From Sceloporus undulatus (lineage: Eukaryota > Chordata > Lepidosauria > Squamata > Phrynosomatidae): a stretch of 64,000 nucleotides of DNA. The DNA is taken from contig NC_056529.1 in assembly GCF_019175285.1 (NCBI RefSeq), positions 14,816,533 to 14,880,532 on the forward strand, written 5' to 3'. The position numbers and the translations under genes were made by a program. The notes below the pieces were generated by a model. That model saw only the letters and a program-made list of their open reading frames with translations. It did not search any database and was not told the DNA's origin. This document shows, one piece after another, positions 12,384-23,235 of this stretch (position 1 is the stretch's first letter; every line of letters begins with the position of its first letter).

Positions 12384-12389
12384 TTTATT
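12384..12389 (-). terminator. Candidate SNX20 poly(A) signal (AATAAA on the minus strand)
   Basis: Reads TTTATT on the plus strand, about 750 nt beyond the SNX20 stop. It is within normal 3' UTR range; I saw no better hexamer closer, but did not test the site further. Confidence 0.3.
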
Positions 12390-13138
12390 TTATTTTTTTA
12401 CTATGCCCAGAAGTCTGCATCAAGTGGGTATACTGTCCATGCTCTACGCCAGCCCTACCCCCGAAGTATGTGAAACATAAATTAATTTCATGTTTAGACG
12501 TGGGTCCCATCGTGAAGATCCCATTAGTCCCATCGTCATTATGTATGCACAAATATTCAAAAATCTGAAAAACTCTGAAATCTAAAATACTTCTAGCCTA
12601 AAGCATATGGGATAAAGGAAACTCAGTCTGTAGTTGCATGTGTGTGTTGTCGTTATGGATGAAAGGTCCATTGTCTCACTGTATCTGAACCTGAGTAACT
12701 ATTGATGAACAGTAGGTTATATATGAGTCATTCTGTCAATCCTTATCATTTAGTCTCCTGCACCATCCCCACCAAGTGCAAAGCCCCAAACAGCTTCCAT
12801 CCTTCCTCTTTCAGAAAGGTGATTTAATCCCTTTGTGCTATCTCTTCTTCCTCTTAGTACCAAAATGAAGAATCTCTTGCACTAGGAGAGGCAATTGTTT
12901 TCTTCAGAGAAATTTTCTGGGGTCACATCCCAGTGGTGGGAAGTGTCAAAGGCAAAACTATGGGATCAAAAATACAGCACATCTTAGGTTTAAGCTCTCT
13001 CAGTCACTAAGCCTGAAGAAAGGAAGCTAAACATTTTAGAAGGAGGGGAAAATCATACAAACGCTGTAATGATGGTAATGACAATGCCCACAGGAGATCC
13101 AGATTTGGTCTGAGGAACTAAAGTTCCCTACCCTTGTC

Positions 13139-15709
13139 TTATTGGGTATACTCTTGAACAGCAAGTTCTTTGAGTGTCACCATCTTATTTTGATGTTTCT
13201 TGGCCTTCCTTTCTTCCATTTTCTCTTGGAAGGATATGAAATCTTTGCCAAGTTCGTACGCCAAGGAAATCATGGTTTCCAACAGGGGCAGGTAATACCG
13301 ATGGCCTGGGTACCTCTTGAGACGAAGTAAAGCTTTTTCTCCAAATTCATAAGCGCTCCTTGGATTTTCAAGATCTTTGTGACACACAAGTATGGCACAG
13401 AGGGTTGGAACCAACAGAATGGGCCTGTGCTTTGTCAGTTTCTCTTGCAGAACTACAATATCTAGAAGCCCAGCCAAAGCTTTTGTGTATTGTCCTCCTC
13501 GAAGGCAACTGTAAGCTTCCTCCAGTTCTGGTCTCATTAAGAAGTCAATAAACATTCTCGATGTCCGGATACATTCCATAGAATACAGAAACCGCAAATA
13601 ATCCTGGAAGGCTAATTTTCTCTCAATGATGATTTCTTCTGTGAAGTTTCCAGTCAGAGTCTTCTTGGGAAAGGTGATATCTTCCATTTCTTCAGCGAAT
13701 TCCCCCAGAAGGTTTGTGTGCAGTCTTTCAAAATCTGAATACCGTCGTTCAACCACTGATTTGTTGCTGTCAAAACTGCCAGTCTGGATGATGAAAATTT
13801 GATATTTCTAGAAGGAAACATATAAATAAAATGATTTAAGAAAATTGGACATGTGACATACAGGCTTGCCCTTCCTTCCTTCCTTCCTTTTTAACGCACA
13901 GAGAAAGCTGACATTGCATTACTCCTGGTAATGGCTAGAGCTGGGAAAGTTATATCCCAGCTCCATATGGGTACCATATGGGAGAAAAGTGGCTAATACA
14001 TAATTAAATCAGTCTGCTAGACTCTCCAGCCACTAAGGTCACTGGCAGGGGGATGCTGGAAGTTGTAATCCAAAAACATAACTTTTTGTAATTGTGTAGT
14101 GTAAATGGGACCCAAATTATATGTTGCAAAATTGCTTGTGATTGTGATTGAAATGACCAAGTTCAGGGAGGGGAAATCAGTGCAGTTGTAATGCTAACCA
14201 TGGTTAGATTCAAAATGAAAAAGGAAAGGGGAAAGGCAGAATCCATGTAACAAGCAACCTTTTTAACATCACAAGTTAGTACCTTCTAACGTCCTCCCCG
14301 TTGCACATGTGTGCCTTCAAGTCCCCTGTTGACCTCATGAATTTGGTTGGGTTTTCTTAGGCAAGAATACTCAGGAGTGGTTTGCCTATTGCCTTCCTCT
14401 GAATTATAATATACAGCACCAGATATTACTTGGTGGCTCCCCATCTGAGTACTAACCAGATATGCCCCTGCTTAGCTTCCAAGATCAGATGGGATCTGGT
14501 GCCTTTCAGTAATTGGGCTCTATCCTTGCATTAGCTTACCACATATTTAGTGAAGGGCTTCTCTACAATTTTGGCTGAGGGGATTTCAAAAAGGACTTTA
14601 ACTTCTCGGCAGTTGCGTTTCTCGTCCCTCCAGTATTCTTGAAGTTCTTTAGTTGTCATGGAAGAGTTGGGACTTCTGGAACTTTTGTCACCTAAAAGAA
14701 TATGACATGATGTGATAATATGATGATGATGATGATCAATAATAGTATATTTACTGAGTCAGAACAGTGGGCTAGTTGGATCATTTCTCATTAGTGACAA
14801 CTCTGCATCTTCTTCTGTGATCTGGTATCATTTAACTTGAGATGTCTGGTGTGGGACCTAGCATCTTACAAATGTATGAGAGCCAATACTACAGACTTTG
14901 GCAAAGGTGTTTTGGTTATGTCTTATTTCTGTCTTCTCAAGTTGCTGTACAGGTTTGTCATGGTGGAAACATCAACAGAAGTGTTAGAATGTTTTCAGGA
15001 GTGTTGGTTCAAGCCATAATTTTAATGGGTATGAACTTCTTTTGAGGGCTTGGCCTACTTTTAAATCTCTTAGGCAAACTGGGGAGTATTTAGTGAATGG
15101 CTTGATCTAATGCTTCTTGGAGCACTATTGCCCACAAAGCTTACACAGAAAAATAGGGGCAACTAAGGGGCTTTACATACAGCCTTGAAGGGGCAGCATG
15201 CAGTCGCCCCTTCTTCAGCTGGATTGGGGTTGGGGCAACCCCATGTCTGATCCCTGATCTGGCTTTCCAAGAGTGTAAAAGGCAGCTCCCTTTTGTGCCC
15301 TTGAAAGGGCGCCATAGCCACGGCAGCACAGCTATATGGCACCCCTTTGGTGCTGCATTATCTGGACACAGAGCCAAAGGCACGGCATGACACTGCTCGC
15401 TGTCTGGAGTGGTGCATGGTGTCAGGGTGACTGGGGGGGGGGGGATGGAATCAGGCATGCACCTTTCAGGTCGGTCTGGATAGCCCTTAAGAGAGTACTT
15501 TCCCAGGGATCCCTGAAATGAGGAACCTTACCTGAAGGATTGGCGGGTTCTGCCTGTTCTTGGAATGCTTGAAATGAACCTGTGTTTTCATAGTTATCTT
15601 CCTCATTTGAATGAGTGGCAGTGGCAATTGAAATAGCAGCTGTAGGAGACGTGGCTTTAACTTCCAGTCCTTCCTCACCTTCTCCTAAATATGGCTGGCC
15701 TTCCTCCAT
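13139..15709 (-). CDS. SNX20: SNX20, sorting nexin 20 (SLIC-1)
   Basis: SNX20 is a PX-domain protein of leukocyte endosomes that binds phosphoinositides and the cytoplasmic tail of PSGL-1. Three coding exons on the minus strand: 15709-15532 (178 nt), 14691-14540 (152 nt) and 13807-13139 (669 nt, stop 13141-13139). All borders are GT-AG and phases match, giving 332 residues (human 316). The N-terminus is acidic and poorly conserved. SMTTKELQEYWRDEKRNC matches the human SMTTRELQQYWQNQK segment. The PX domain spans roughly residues 85-200, with the basic RRYSDFERLH motif at 131-140 and FPKKTLTGNFTEE. The C-terminal half (ELEEAYSCLRGGQYTKAL... LKELAVQEYTQ) is the TPR-like helical PXB region shared with SNX21. 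Synteny with CYLD favours SNX20 over SNX21. No damage is seen. Confidence 0.95.
14307..14515 (-). mobile_element. 5S rRNA-derived SINE (5S-Sauria-like) in SNX20 intron 2
   Basis: Read on the minus strand, its head carries CATCTGATCTTGGAAGCTAA and GCAGG, then CTGGTTAGTACTCAGATGG, the internal promoter region (boxes A and C) of 5S rRNA. The body follows with AGAGGAAGGCAATAGGCAAA and CCACTCCTGAGTATTCTTGC, and ends GGGACTTGAAGGCACAC. The body is shared with the tRNA-headed SINEs in this window. It is a SINE, not a functional 5S gene. Confidence 0.85.
15140..15460. mobile_element. GC-rich element in SNX20 intron 1, tentative
   Basis: GGGGCTTTACATACAGCC to TGGTGTCAGGGTGACTGG. It is CG-rich with short inverted words (GGGGCAGCATGC, then GGGTGCCATATAGC) and resembles 26596-26930 in style (GGGCGCCATAGCCACGGCAG versus TGCCATGGATACTGTGCCC). 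Both are probably non-autonomous DNA transposons of the GC-rich class. Confidence 0.4.
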
Positions 15710-15716
15710 TGTAAAT
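15710..15716 (-). other. SNX20: SNX20 5' UTR sliver and splice acceptor upstream of the start codon
   Basis: On the minus strand the start codon follows TTTTATGACAG|ATTTACA, a plausible acceptor 7 nt before the ATG. The transcript therefore probably has a non-coding first exon further right, not yet located. It would lie between 15.7 and about 28 kb. A promoter-like cluster near 25.9-26.0 kb is one candidate. Confidence 0.5.
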
Positions 15717-15828
15717 CTGTCATAAAAGGAACAGGTAAAAGACAGATGACTGGGCATGTGATAACTCTCATAGGTTACAGTTCAGCAAAATCTGGAGTGC
15801 TGTATGACTTCCACCTTGATTTAAAGCA

Positions 15829-16060
15829 TTTGTTATTATATGCCTTCAAGTCATTTCTGACTTATGATGCTCTAGGTCAACCCTATCCTGGAGTTTTCTT
15901 GGTAGATTCTTTTCAGAGTGGATTTACTTTTGCCTTCCTCTAAGGATGAGAAAGCATGACTTGCCCAAGGTCACCAAATGGGTTTCCATGGTTGTCCCAG
16001 GATTCAAACGCAGGCTTATCCTAGTTCAACACTCAAACCACTATTCCACACTGGCTATAC
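15829..16060 (-). mobile_element. tRNA-derived SINE upstream of SNX20
   Basis: On the minus strand: GCCAGTGTGGAATAGTGGTT (box A-like), GTTTGAATCC (box B-like), CATGGAAACCCATTTGGTGA, then the body AGAGGAAGGCAAAAGTAAAT and the end GAAATGACTTGAAGGCA. Shares the body with the 5S-headed copy at 14307-14515. Confidence 0.85.
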
Positions 16061-17830
16061 ACTGAGTTATGTGAAGAATGAAAGAACTTGCATCTGGATG
16101 AGGATAGATAACTAAAAAGATAGATATTTGGACTACAACTCCCAGAATCTCAAGTCAAAAGTTACTTTTCCTATCTCTGGGAAGATCAGGCAACCAGAAA
16201 GAAGATGTGGGTGCAGATGGTGCTCATAGTTTGGAATGGACAACTGTCAGAGTTCAGAGGGCTGCCTTCTCATCCCCCCAAGACTCCTTGCAGTCTTGTC
16301 CATGAGGAAATTAAACTGGAACTAGCAATGGATCATTGCTCCTTCACTTGGACTTCACCACATGATGCTGTTGCTTTCCTGTAATTCTCCTGCTGGCAAC
16401 AATCTCAAAAGCATTTTTTTTTTAAAATAGACACAAAAATCCATTAATGAATGCCTTTCCCACAACTATCCTGTTTTGATTTGCATTGCAAAAATTAAAT
16501 TCCACTTTAATTACAATTTTGGGTGGTAAGTGTTAGCTAGTGGGTGGGGAAAACATGATCAGGGAAGAAGGAAGAAAAGGGCGTGTGTGGACATTTCCTT
16601 TCAATTGTCAGAATAACCGAATCAGAAACAACCTGAAGACACACAACAACAAAACATTTTTTACTCTAATTTCTCTAATAAACATACAAACTTTTCCTCC
16701 CACCCATACCATCGCAGTCTCCTTGGCTCATTCTCTTTCTGGCTCTTGCCCTTACTGGATGTGTCAGCAGAACCAACATTTTGATGGTTGTATCGTGGTT
16801 CCTATTTTCACAACTGACAAGATGTTCTAAGAGGGCAGCCCTACCCAGATCTGGTTTCCTCCAGATGACAAAGCACTGGCAACTTTAAGTTGTCTTTGCA
16901 ATATTTCTTTTACTAGTACAAATTGCAACTAAATGTTGCAGTGTCGATTGCTTTTATCCTGGGTTCCCTTTTGCCAGCAAGCTGTACCCTCCCCAAGGAT
17001 ACTCCTTCCCATCCTTCTCCAATCTTTTCCCAGCAGCCCATGGCAACTGAGCGTGCTCAGTCCTAATTCCCAAGTTTGGGGAATTCCCCCTCCCATGTAC
17101 TTCTGGGTTTTTTCCTGAATATTTTTTTCTACTTCTGCAAATGTGGAGTTCCCCTAAATAGACAGTGCCTATTTCTCATGTACAGACAGAGCTGCCTTGT
17201 CTGTCTAAGGGAAAGTGAGTAAAATGCAGCCTTCAGTTGTTATTGGGTGACAACTTCCAGTAGACCTAACCTGCATTGCTAATTGCAAGGAATGATGGGA
17301 GTTGTAGTCCAACAACATCTTTTTAAGGGCCACATTTTGTTTATACCTTCCCTGAAGATCCGAGAACTGGGTTTCTTTCCAAGATTTAAGATTTTCAAGC
17401 ACACCAGGTGATCACAACACAGCAGATCCACTATCTTTCAAAGAGTGACACATGCCTGTTGACATTTCAGAGATGAAAACAAGCATACATGTGGCCAGGT
17501 AACATTAGAGTGTGATCAAGATGGCAAAGTTATTAATGAGGATGAACACACAAGGCATGAAAGGCCGCATAAGGTTGCTGTTGCCTGAGCCTATTGGGAA
17601 GGAGTAGACTCTACCTTCTCCTGTCCTCTGTCTTTTCGCCCCATTGAGTTAACTGAATGCAAATTACTTTGCACTTTGAACTCAGTTTGCAGCACTTGAA
17701 ATAAGCTGAGGATAAAGGGGGAAAGTGGTAGGAGAGGAGAGAACCCCAAACATGTGTGACAAAACAGGATTAATTGGGATCAAACTTGGATAGCTGGAGA
17801 GCATGAGGATGTTTTCTCCCTAGAAATGCA

Positions 17831-17866
<36 letters not shown>

Positions 17867-18384
17867 ACAAGAAGAAGAGCCCTTTCACTCTACAACATAA
17901 TTATAGCAGCGACGTATTTGTGTCTTTTACTCCAAGTCTCAAGACTCAAGTCTATACCTTCAAGTCTCAAGCTGAATCTCAAGTCTGGAAGCCAGCTTTA
18001 ACAGAAAAGAAGAAGTGGTGGTGGTGTGGGGGAGCTATTTCAATAACTAGAAAATCAAGTAGATGTGTGCAAAGTTAGGGGGGATTCTTGGAGAGTAACA
18101 TTAAATGGCTTGAGGTGGAAGGATCCTTCTAAAGTCTTTCAAAAACTTTAGAAGGCTCCTCCAATGTGCAGCAAGGACAGGCTGCTGAGTAGACCTCAAC
18201 CATTGCCTCAAGCCCATTGCCTAATTGTTTGCTGTTTCTGGATGAACTTAGACCAGCAAGTCAGTAGCAAAAAATGACTCAAGTTGAGTCGCATCAATGG
18301 GTCATTTATTGGTGAGTTGACTCCAAGTCGAGTAATTCAAGCGACTTGAGTCCAAGTCAAGTCCATGTCAGTCGACATCACTGA
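16061..18384. other. SNX20-CYLD interval, left part
   Basis: AT-rich DNA with an (AAT)n run and a MITE-like GGGAGTTGTAGTCCAACAA near 17297. A patch rich in CAAGTC/GACTTG words lies at 17930-18375. No exon is recognised. Confidence 0.5.
17831..17865. repeat. (AAT)n microsatellite
   Basis: About 11 ATA/AAT units followed by GAAGAAGA. A second run is at 19393-19435. Confidence 0.9.
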
Positions 18385-18558
18385 ATTATAGCACTATGAT
18401 TCCATTTTGACTGTCATGGCCACATTGTACAGATTGGCAGTTTAGGGGATGACATTTAGAATTCTCAGTCAGAGAGCTCTGCCTCACCAAAGTACATATT
18501 CCAGGATTCCATCCAGGATGCGGCCATGACATTGACAATGGAATCATAGTGCTATAAT
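18385..18558. mobile_element. Foldback MITE
   Basis: Inverted ends ATTATAGCACTATGATTCC / GGAATCATAGTGCTATAAT enclose a weaker palindrome (GTCATGGCC / GGCCATGAC). Related degenerate copies are at 1597-1795 and 42669-42805. Confidence 0.75.
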
Positions 18559-18626
18559 CATAGATGGGCATGATGGTTTTTTAGGAAATCAGCACAGTCC
18601 AGAAAGAGGAGCCATACTAGAGAAAT

Positions 18627-18762
18627 CATTCCCAAACCTTTCTGTCTCCTGCCTTTGGACTTCATAGAATACCATTACCTGGAGCCAACATGGCCAATGG
18701 TTAAGAAATGTTGGGAGGTGTAGTTTAAAAGATCAAGAGGCATCAGGTTGGGAAGATTATGC
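18627..18762. mobile_element. Short hAT-type MITE, degenerate
   Basis: CATTCCCAAACCTTTCTGTC on the left and CAGGTTGGGAAGATTATG on the right, with GGAGGTGTAGTTTAAAAG inside. Confidence 0.55.
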
Positions 18763-19392
18763 TCAAAGGTGAAGGAGATACATTGCAACAGATTAGTTTT
18801 GGACTATTCATGAGTAATCTGTCTTGTTAAGAAAATAATGATTAGAGAGAAGCCATAGTAATATATCCACCTAGATTGTCATAAATTAAGCCATAAAATA
18901 CTAACCTGTTACTTAGTATTCTAGAAAAGTTTTCTGAGATGATGGTCTTTAAGTCTCCAGAATTTAATGATCGCCATGCTTCTGTTATCTCAAAATAGCA
19001 AGAGCACTAGTAGGTTTCACTTTACATGCATCAACAGATTGAGCCAACATCTAAGAAGGAAGTTGTGTCAAACTTCCTTGTTTGCTTCATTTGCATTGAG
19101 CTGAGAAAAAAAGAAGAAGCAATAAACACATTCAGGATTCCAGCTTCAGTAATCCTGTGTGCCATGCTATGTGCCACTGACTATTCTGGATGGGGAATTC
19201 TGGGAATTATACTCCATCAACGTAACTTGCCCCAGCTTTGTGTGTCTTGAATGTAGTCCTAGTAAATGGTTAGGGTGCCTGCTAATTATTTTACTTGAAC
19301 ACTAGGTAACACTGTACGCCATAGACAGATTTACTCTTTTATATTTGTTGTTTTACGTACAGCGCTGTACAAATCTACAGCACTACATAATT

Positions 19393-19393
19393 A

Positions 19394-19435
<42 letters not shown>
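19393..19435. repeat. (AAT)n microsatellite
   Basis: About 14 units after the repeat-like stretch GTACAGCGCTGTACAAATC, which is probably the tail of an interspersed element. Confidence 0.9.
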
Positions 19436-19436
<1 letters not shown>

Positions 19437-19512
19437 TAAAACTGCTAAGGGCCAAACCAGACGTTCATGGGAAAGCATATCCCTTGCAGTTAATCCATTC
19501 TTCCTCCCCCAG

Positions 19513-20169
19513 GAGATCACAAATTGAACATAAGTCAACAGTGCGATGTGGCAGCTAACAAGGCCAATGTGATTTTAGGCTGCATCAATAGAAGTATAGT
19601 GTCTAGATCAAGGAAAGTAATAGTGCCACTCAATTCTGCTCTGGTCAGGCCCCACCTGGAATATTGTGTCCAGTTCTGGGCACCACAATTCAAAAAGGAT
19701 ATTGAGCAACTGGAGCCATGTGTCCAAAGGAGGGCGACTAAAATGGTGAAGGGTCTGGAAACCATGCCCTATGAGGAACGACTTAGGAAGCTGGGGATGT
19801 TTAGCCTGGAGAAGAGAAGGTTAACAGGTGATATGATAGCCCTGTTTAAATATTTGAAGGGATGTCATATTGAGGAGGGAGCAAGATTGTGTTCTGCTGC
19901 TCCAGAGGCTAGAACCCGGAACAATGGATGCAAGCCACAAGAAAAGAGATTCCACCTCAACGTTGGGAGGGACTTCCTGACAGTAAGGGCTGTTTGACAG
20001 TGGAACAAACTCCCTCGGAGTGTAGTGGAGTCTCCTTCCTTAGAGGTCTTCAAACAGAGGCTGGATGGCTATCTGTCTGGGATGTTTTGATTCAGATTTC
20101 CTGCATGGCAGGGGGTTGGATTGGATGGCCCTTATGGTCTCTTCCAACTCTACGATTCTATTATTCTAG
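19513..20169 (+). mobile_element. CR1 LINE 3' end
   Basis: An open frame (19524-19997) reads [30 protein letters not shown] and [19 protein letters not shown], the far C-terminus of the CR1 reverse-transcriptase protein. It is followed by the usual 3' UTR tail and TTCTATTATTCTAGG. It is 5'-truncated and lies in the SNX20-CYLD interval. It is nearly colinear with the 39.1-39.9 kb copy. Confidence 0.9.
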
Positions 20170-21644
20170 GATTTTGTAAGATATATTGGAATGGCTATGT
20201 ACCTTCGTTACATAAGATCAATTAAATGGAAACATCATATTGTTGGACTTCATCTCTCACCATTCTTAGCCAACACAGCCAAAAGTGAGAAATCCTGGGG
20301 CTGGAATCCTGTTGGGGTCATATGTACTGTATGTATAACCTACTGTAAGAAAAATATAACAAAACCCAAATCCACAACCAGCAATACTGGGTTTTTGCAT
20401 CAACTCCAAAGCACAAACTACATCATGCCAGGTTTCAAAGCTTCATTGGCTTCTTCACCAGGCAAAGATGCTGAAAATTATCTAGGAGAAAAATATTGAT
20501 GATATTAGAGTCACAGGCCTACATCCTGTCTGAGATGTTGCCCAGTATGATAATATTGAGGGATTTTAACCATTGGACATGTGAGGACTACAGACAAAGA
20601 GCAATAAAAGACAGATGATACAATTTCAACTCTCATTAGCAGCAGAAAAGTAACTTCTCTAGAAATGCAGGTGTACCTGTCCTGTGAAAATTGGTTTCCT
20701 CTGTTTTACAAAGCTTGGAGCCTTGTCTGTGTTGATGTCATTGACTTCGCTCAGCTCTGCTTTGTTTAGGTATTTTCACTGTCTTTGCTGTTTCTTTTTA
20801 TTGTGTTTTAAAATGTTTTTCTACTTTTCCCGCATATTGATGATGAGGCAGCACAGAAATGCCATAAAGACAAAAGAAAAACTTGAACCACAAATACCAC
20901 TTCATTAAACATTTCTACACTGGGATCCCAGCTTGTGCATTTTCCCTGAGATGAAAGCTTCACTTGGTTCAATGGGCCTTCCATTACAATATTTATGCAT
21001 AGCACTGCAGGCCAAGACTACCTAAATCCAGACAGAAGCCCAAATTGAAACTGGGATTTATTTGTTGTTCTTTCCTTTGACTTTGTTGTCAGAGATTTGC
21101 GTTTGATTATGCTTTCTGTTAGCCACTCGAAGAAAGCACCAATGGCACCCCATGTGAAGCTTATCCTCAATCTGCCAATGGATTCGTAACCAAGGAGGGA
21201 TATTTCTTGGCTGTAATTCCCAAGGAACAAAGCCCCCTTGATGGTGCCAAAGTAAAAGGAAATGAAGTAGTAAAGAATCTTCTCCCTTCTGCTTTTCACT
21301 GTGCTCAGCAATTTGAAGGCTCAATAGCTCACTTATTGCCTGATAAGCAGGTCACCGTTGAAATAAGCTCTACGGCTCCGTGAGCAGCTGGTTCTTCAAC
21401 TATAAATAACATTTTCAAACTGCTTCCTATCAAGACCCATAAAAAACTGCAGCAGAAAACGTCCCGACGATCACATCTGCAATGGAGCCAATCGGTTAAA
21501 GAAAAACTGGCTTAAAATACGGACCAGTGTAATAGTGGAATGATGATAAAAGGAGGACAGATGTACTGACTGAATTCCTGAAGATTCTCCTTCTTTGATG
21601 GGTTTTCAACACATTCAGATTGCACTAAAAACTACATGTGAATG

Positions 21645-21915
21645 TGTCTGTTTTCCTCAGTCATTAGACTTAATGTTTTTTATTTGAGCAACATTACTAT
21701 GCAGTTGTGACTGATGCTTAATGTATCATGCTTTATAACATTACCAGGGGCTGCCTATTGAAACATCATCTTTGTACCACCACCAGGCCACACCAGTTGT
21801 GACCTTACAAAGAACTTTCCCTTGGTCTCAAGTTTTGACCCTGAACTCCTGGACTCTGTGATAATTCTGATCTAGCAACCTTAGCCGGTGGTGCTGGTGA
21901 TGGTGAAAGGATTAT
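21645..21915 (+). repeat. Direct duplication, copy 1
   Basis: Shares GATGCTTAATGTATCAT, ACATTACCAGGGGCTGCC, TGACCT and CTGATCTAGCAACC in order with 22290-22560. It is either a diverged local duplication or two copies of an interspersed repeat I do not know. Confidence 0.6.
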
Positions 21916-22289
21916 AAGTTAACAGTAGGGTGGCCAAATATGTAGCATGCCATTCCCTGAAATTTCATGGACCAAACTGGAGACTTATAAGATATTACAG
22001 GAAACGTCCTTCTGATGTCACAGTAGCAAGGCAGGCAAGGGTTCAGGAGGAGGACAGAGCTCGTAAAACCTAGCTAACCAGGTAACATGCCATTCCAAGC
22101 CTGGTTTTTGGATGGCTAGCCAAGTGGCACAATGCAGCCACTGTCAAGAAATTAGTCATGTCAGTCTATTTCATCATGAGATGATGGTAGAGTGCCCACA
22201 TGTCAGGGTTTGGCCCCTTTTTTCCAATCCTCTGGGTGGCTGGTGGGAGGAATTTCAGGGTGAGAGAACTAGCTTGAAAAGTGTGTGTG

Positions 22290-22560
22290 TGTATTCCTCA
22301 TTTATTGAGCTTGGTGTTTTTAATTTGAATACCATAGCATACCATGCAGTTATGGTTGATGCTTAATGTATCATACCTAATGACATCACCAGGAACTACC
22401 CCTTGCAATATCACTAGATCTGGCTTCCTGTGACATCATAACGGAGAAACACATTCCTAGGCCTTAGATTTTGGTCCTGGGTTCTCAGGGCCTGAGTTTG
22501 TCCTGATCTAGAAACCCCAGCACAGTGTGGGGATGAATCACTCAGCAGTGATAGTGTCAG
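22290..22560 (+). repeat. Direct duplication, copy 2
   Basis: Carries GATGCTTAATGTATCATACC, ACATCACCAGGAACTACC and CCTGATCTAGAAACCCCAGC, colinear with 21645-21915 at moderate identity, about 645 bp downstream. Confidence 0.6.
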
Positions 22561-23017
22561 GACTTACGTAATAACAAAGTTCACATAACACTGGTCCTCT
22601 ATTCCATGCCTTGCTCCAAATGCACAATGGACCTACATGTATACATCCACTGGCTCACCTGCCAGCTGTGTGTGTGTGTGTGGGGGGGGCTTTTGCCTCC
22701 CAGTAGGTGGTTTCTGGACTAATTACCAGCATCACAGCATCCTCATACCAAACAGAGGCAAATCTCTCTGTCTTTCTGTCTCACAAACTTCTGGTTTAGC
22801 TGCACAAACATGATCTTGCTATTCTAGAGAAGGATGCTGGGCTGGGGTTTGGCCAGGAGTACCAGCATTTCTTAATGCTCTTGAGATTGTTCTAACACTG
22901 CTTCCTGATTAGCTCATCAAATCTCACAAGAGCTGGACAGAAGACAAATACACACACAGGGCGGAAGGAAGGGGAATAAGAACATCCTGATGTTATAAGT
23001 TAGACTTACCTGACAGG

Positions 23018-23235
23018 TGCATCCACACTGTAGAAATAATGCAGTTTGATACCACTTTAAGTGCTGTAGCTCCATCCTATGGAATCCTGGGATGTGTAGT
23101 TTTACAAGATCTTTAACCTTCTCTGCCACAGAGTGCTGGTGCCTCACAAAACTACAGCTCTCAGGATTCTGTAGGATAGAGCCATGGCAGTTATGGTGGT
23201 GTCTAACTGCATTATTTCTATAGCGTAGATGCACC
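23018..23235. mobile_element. Foldback MITE (same family)
   Basis: Ends GGTGCATCCACACTGTAG and TATAGCGTAGATGCACC, with AATGCAGTTTGATACCACTT inside and GTGCTGGTGCCTCACAAAAC near the centre. Confidence 0.75.

Larger units (their letters stand above)
11616..13138. other. Probable SNX20 3' flank and 3' UTR
   Basis: Contains a (GTT)n run, the MITE at 11862-12002 and a LINE-tail-like stretch at 12200-12275. The part between about 12360 and 13138 is probably the SNX20 3' UTR. Confidence 0.4.

Noticed and set aside
1-13000. NKD1 last exons, expected to the left of SNX20
   Set aside because: No His-rich C-terminus or other Naked-cuticle motif was found; the gene probably lies left of the window.
13139-13756. 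Single-exon 205-codon gene starting at MVERR
   Set aside because: The reading continues upstream to an acceptor at 13807 and joins two further SNX20 exons in frame; the apparent start is a GTG inside the PX domain.
14440-14515. Possible 5S rRNA gene
   Set aside because: Only the internal promoter part resembles 5S rRNA, with many changes, and it continues into a SINE body.
19524-19997. 157-codon frame as a host gene
   Set aside because: The sequence is plainly the CR1 reverse-transcriptase C-terminus with the CR1 3' tail.
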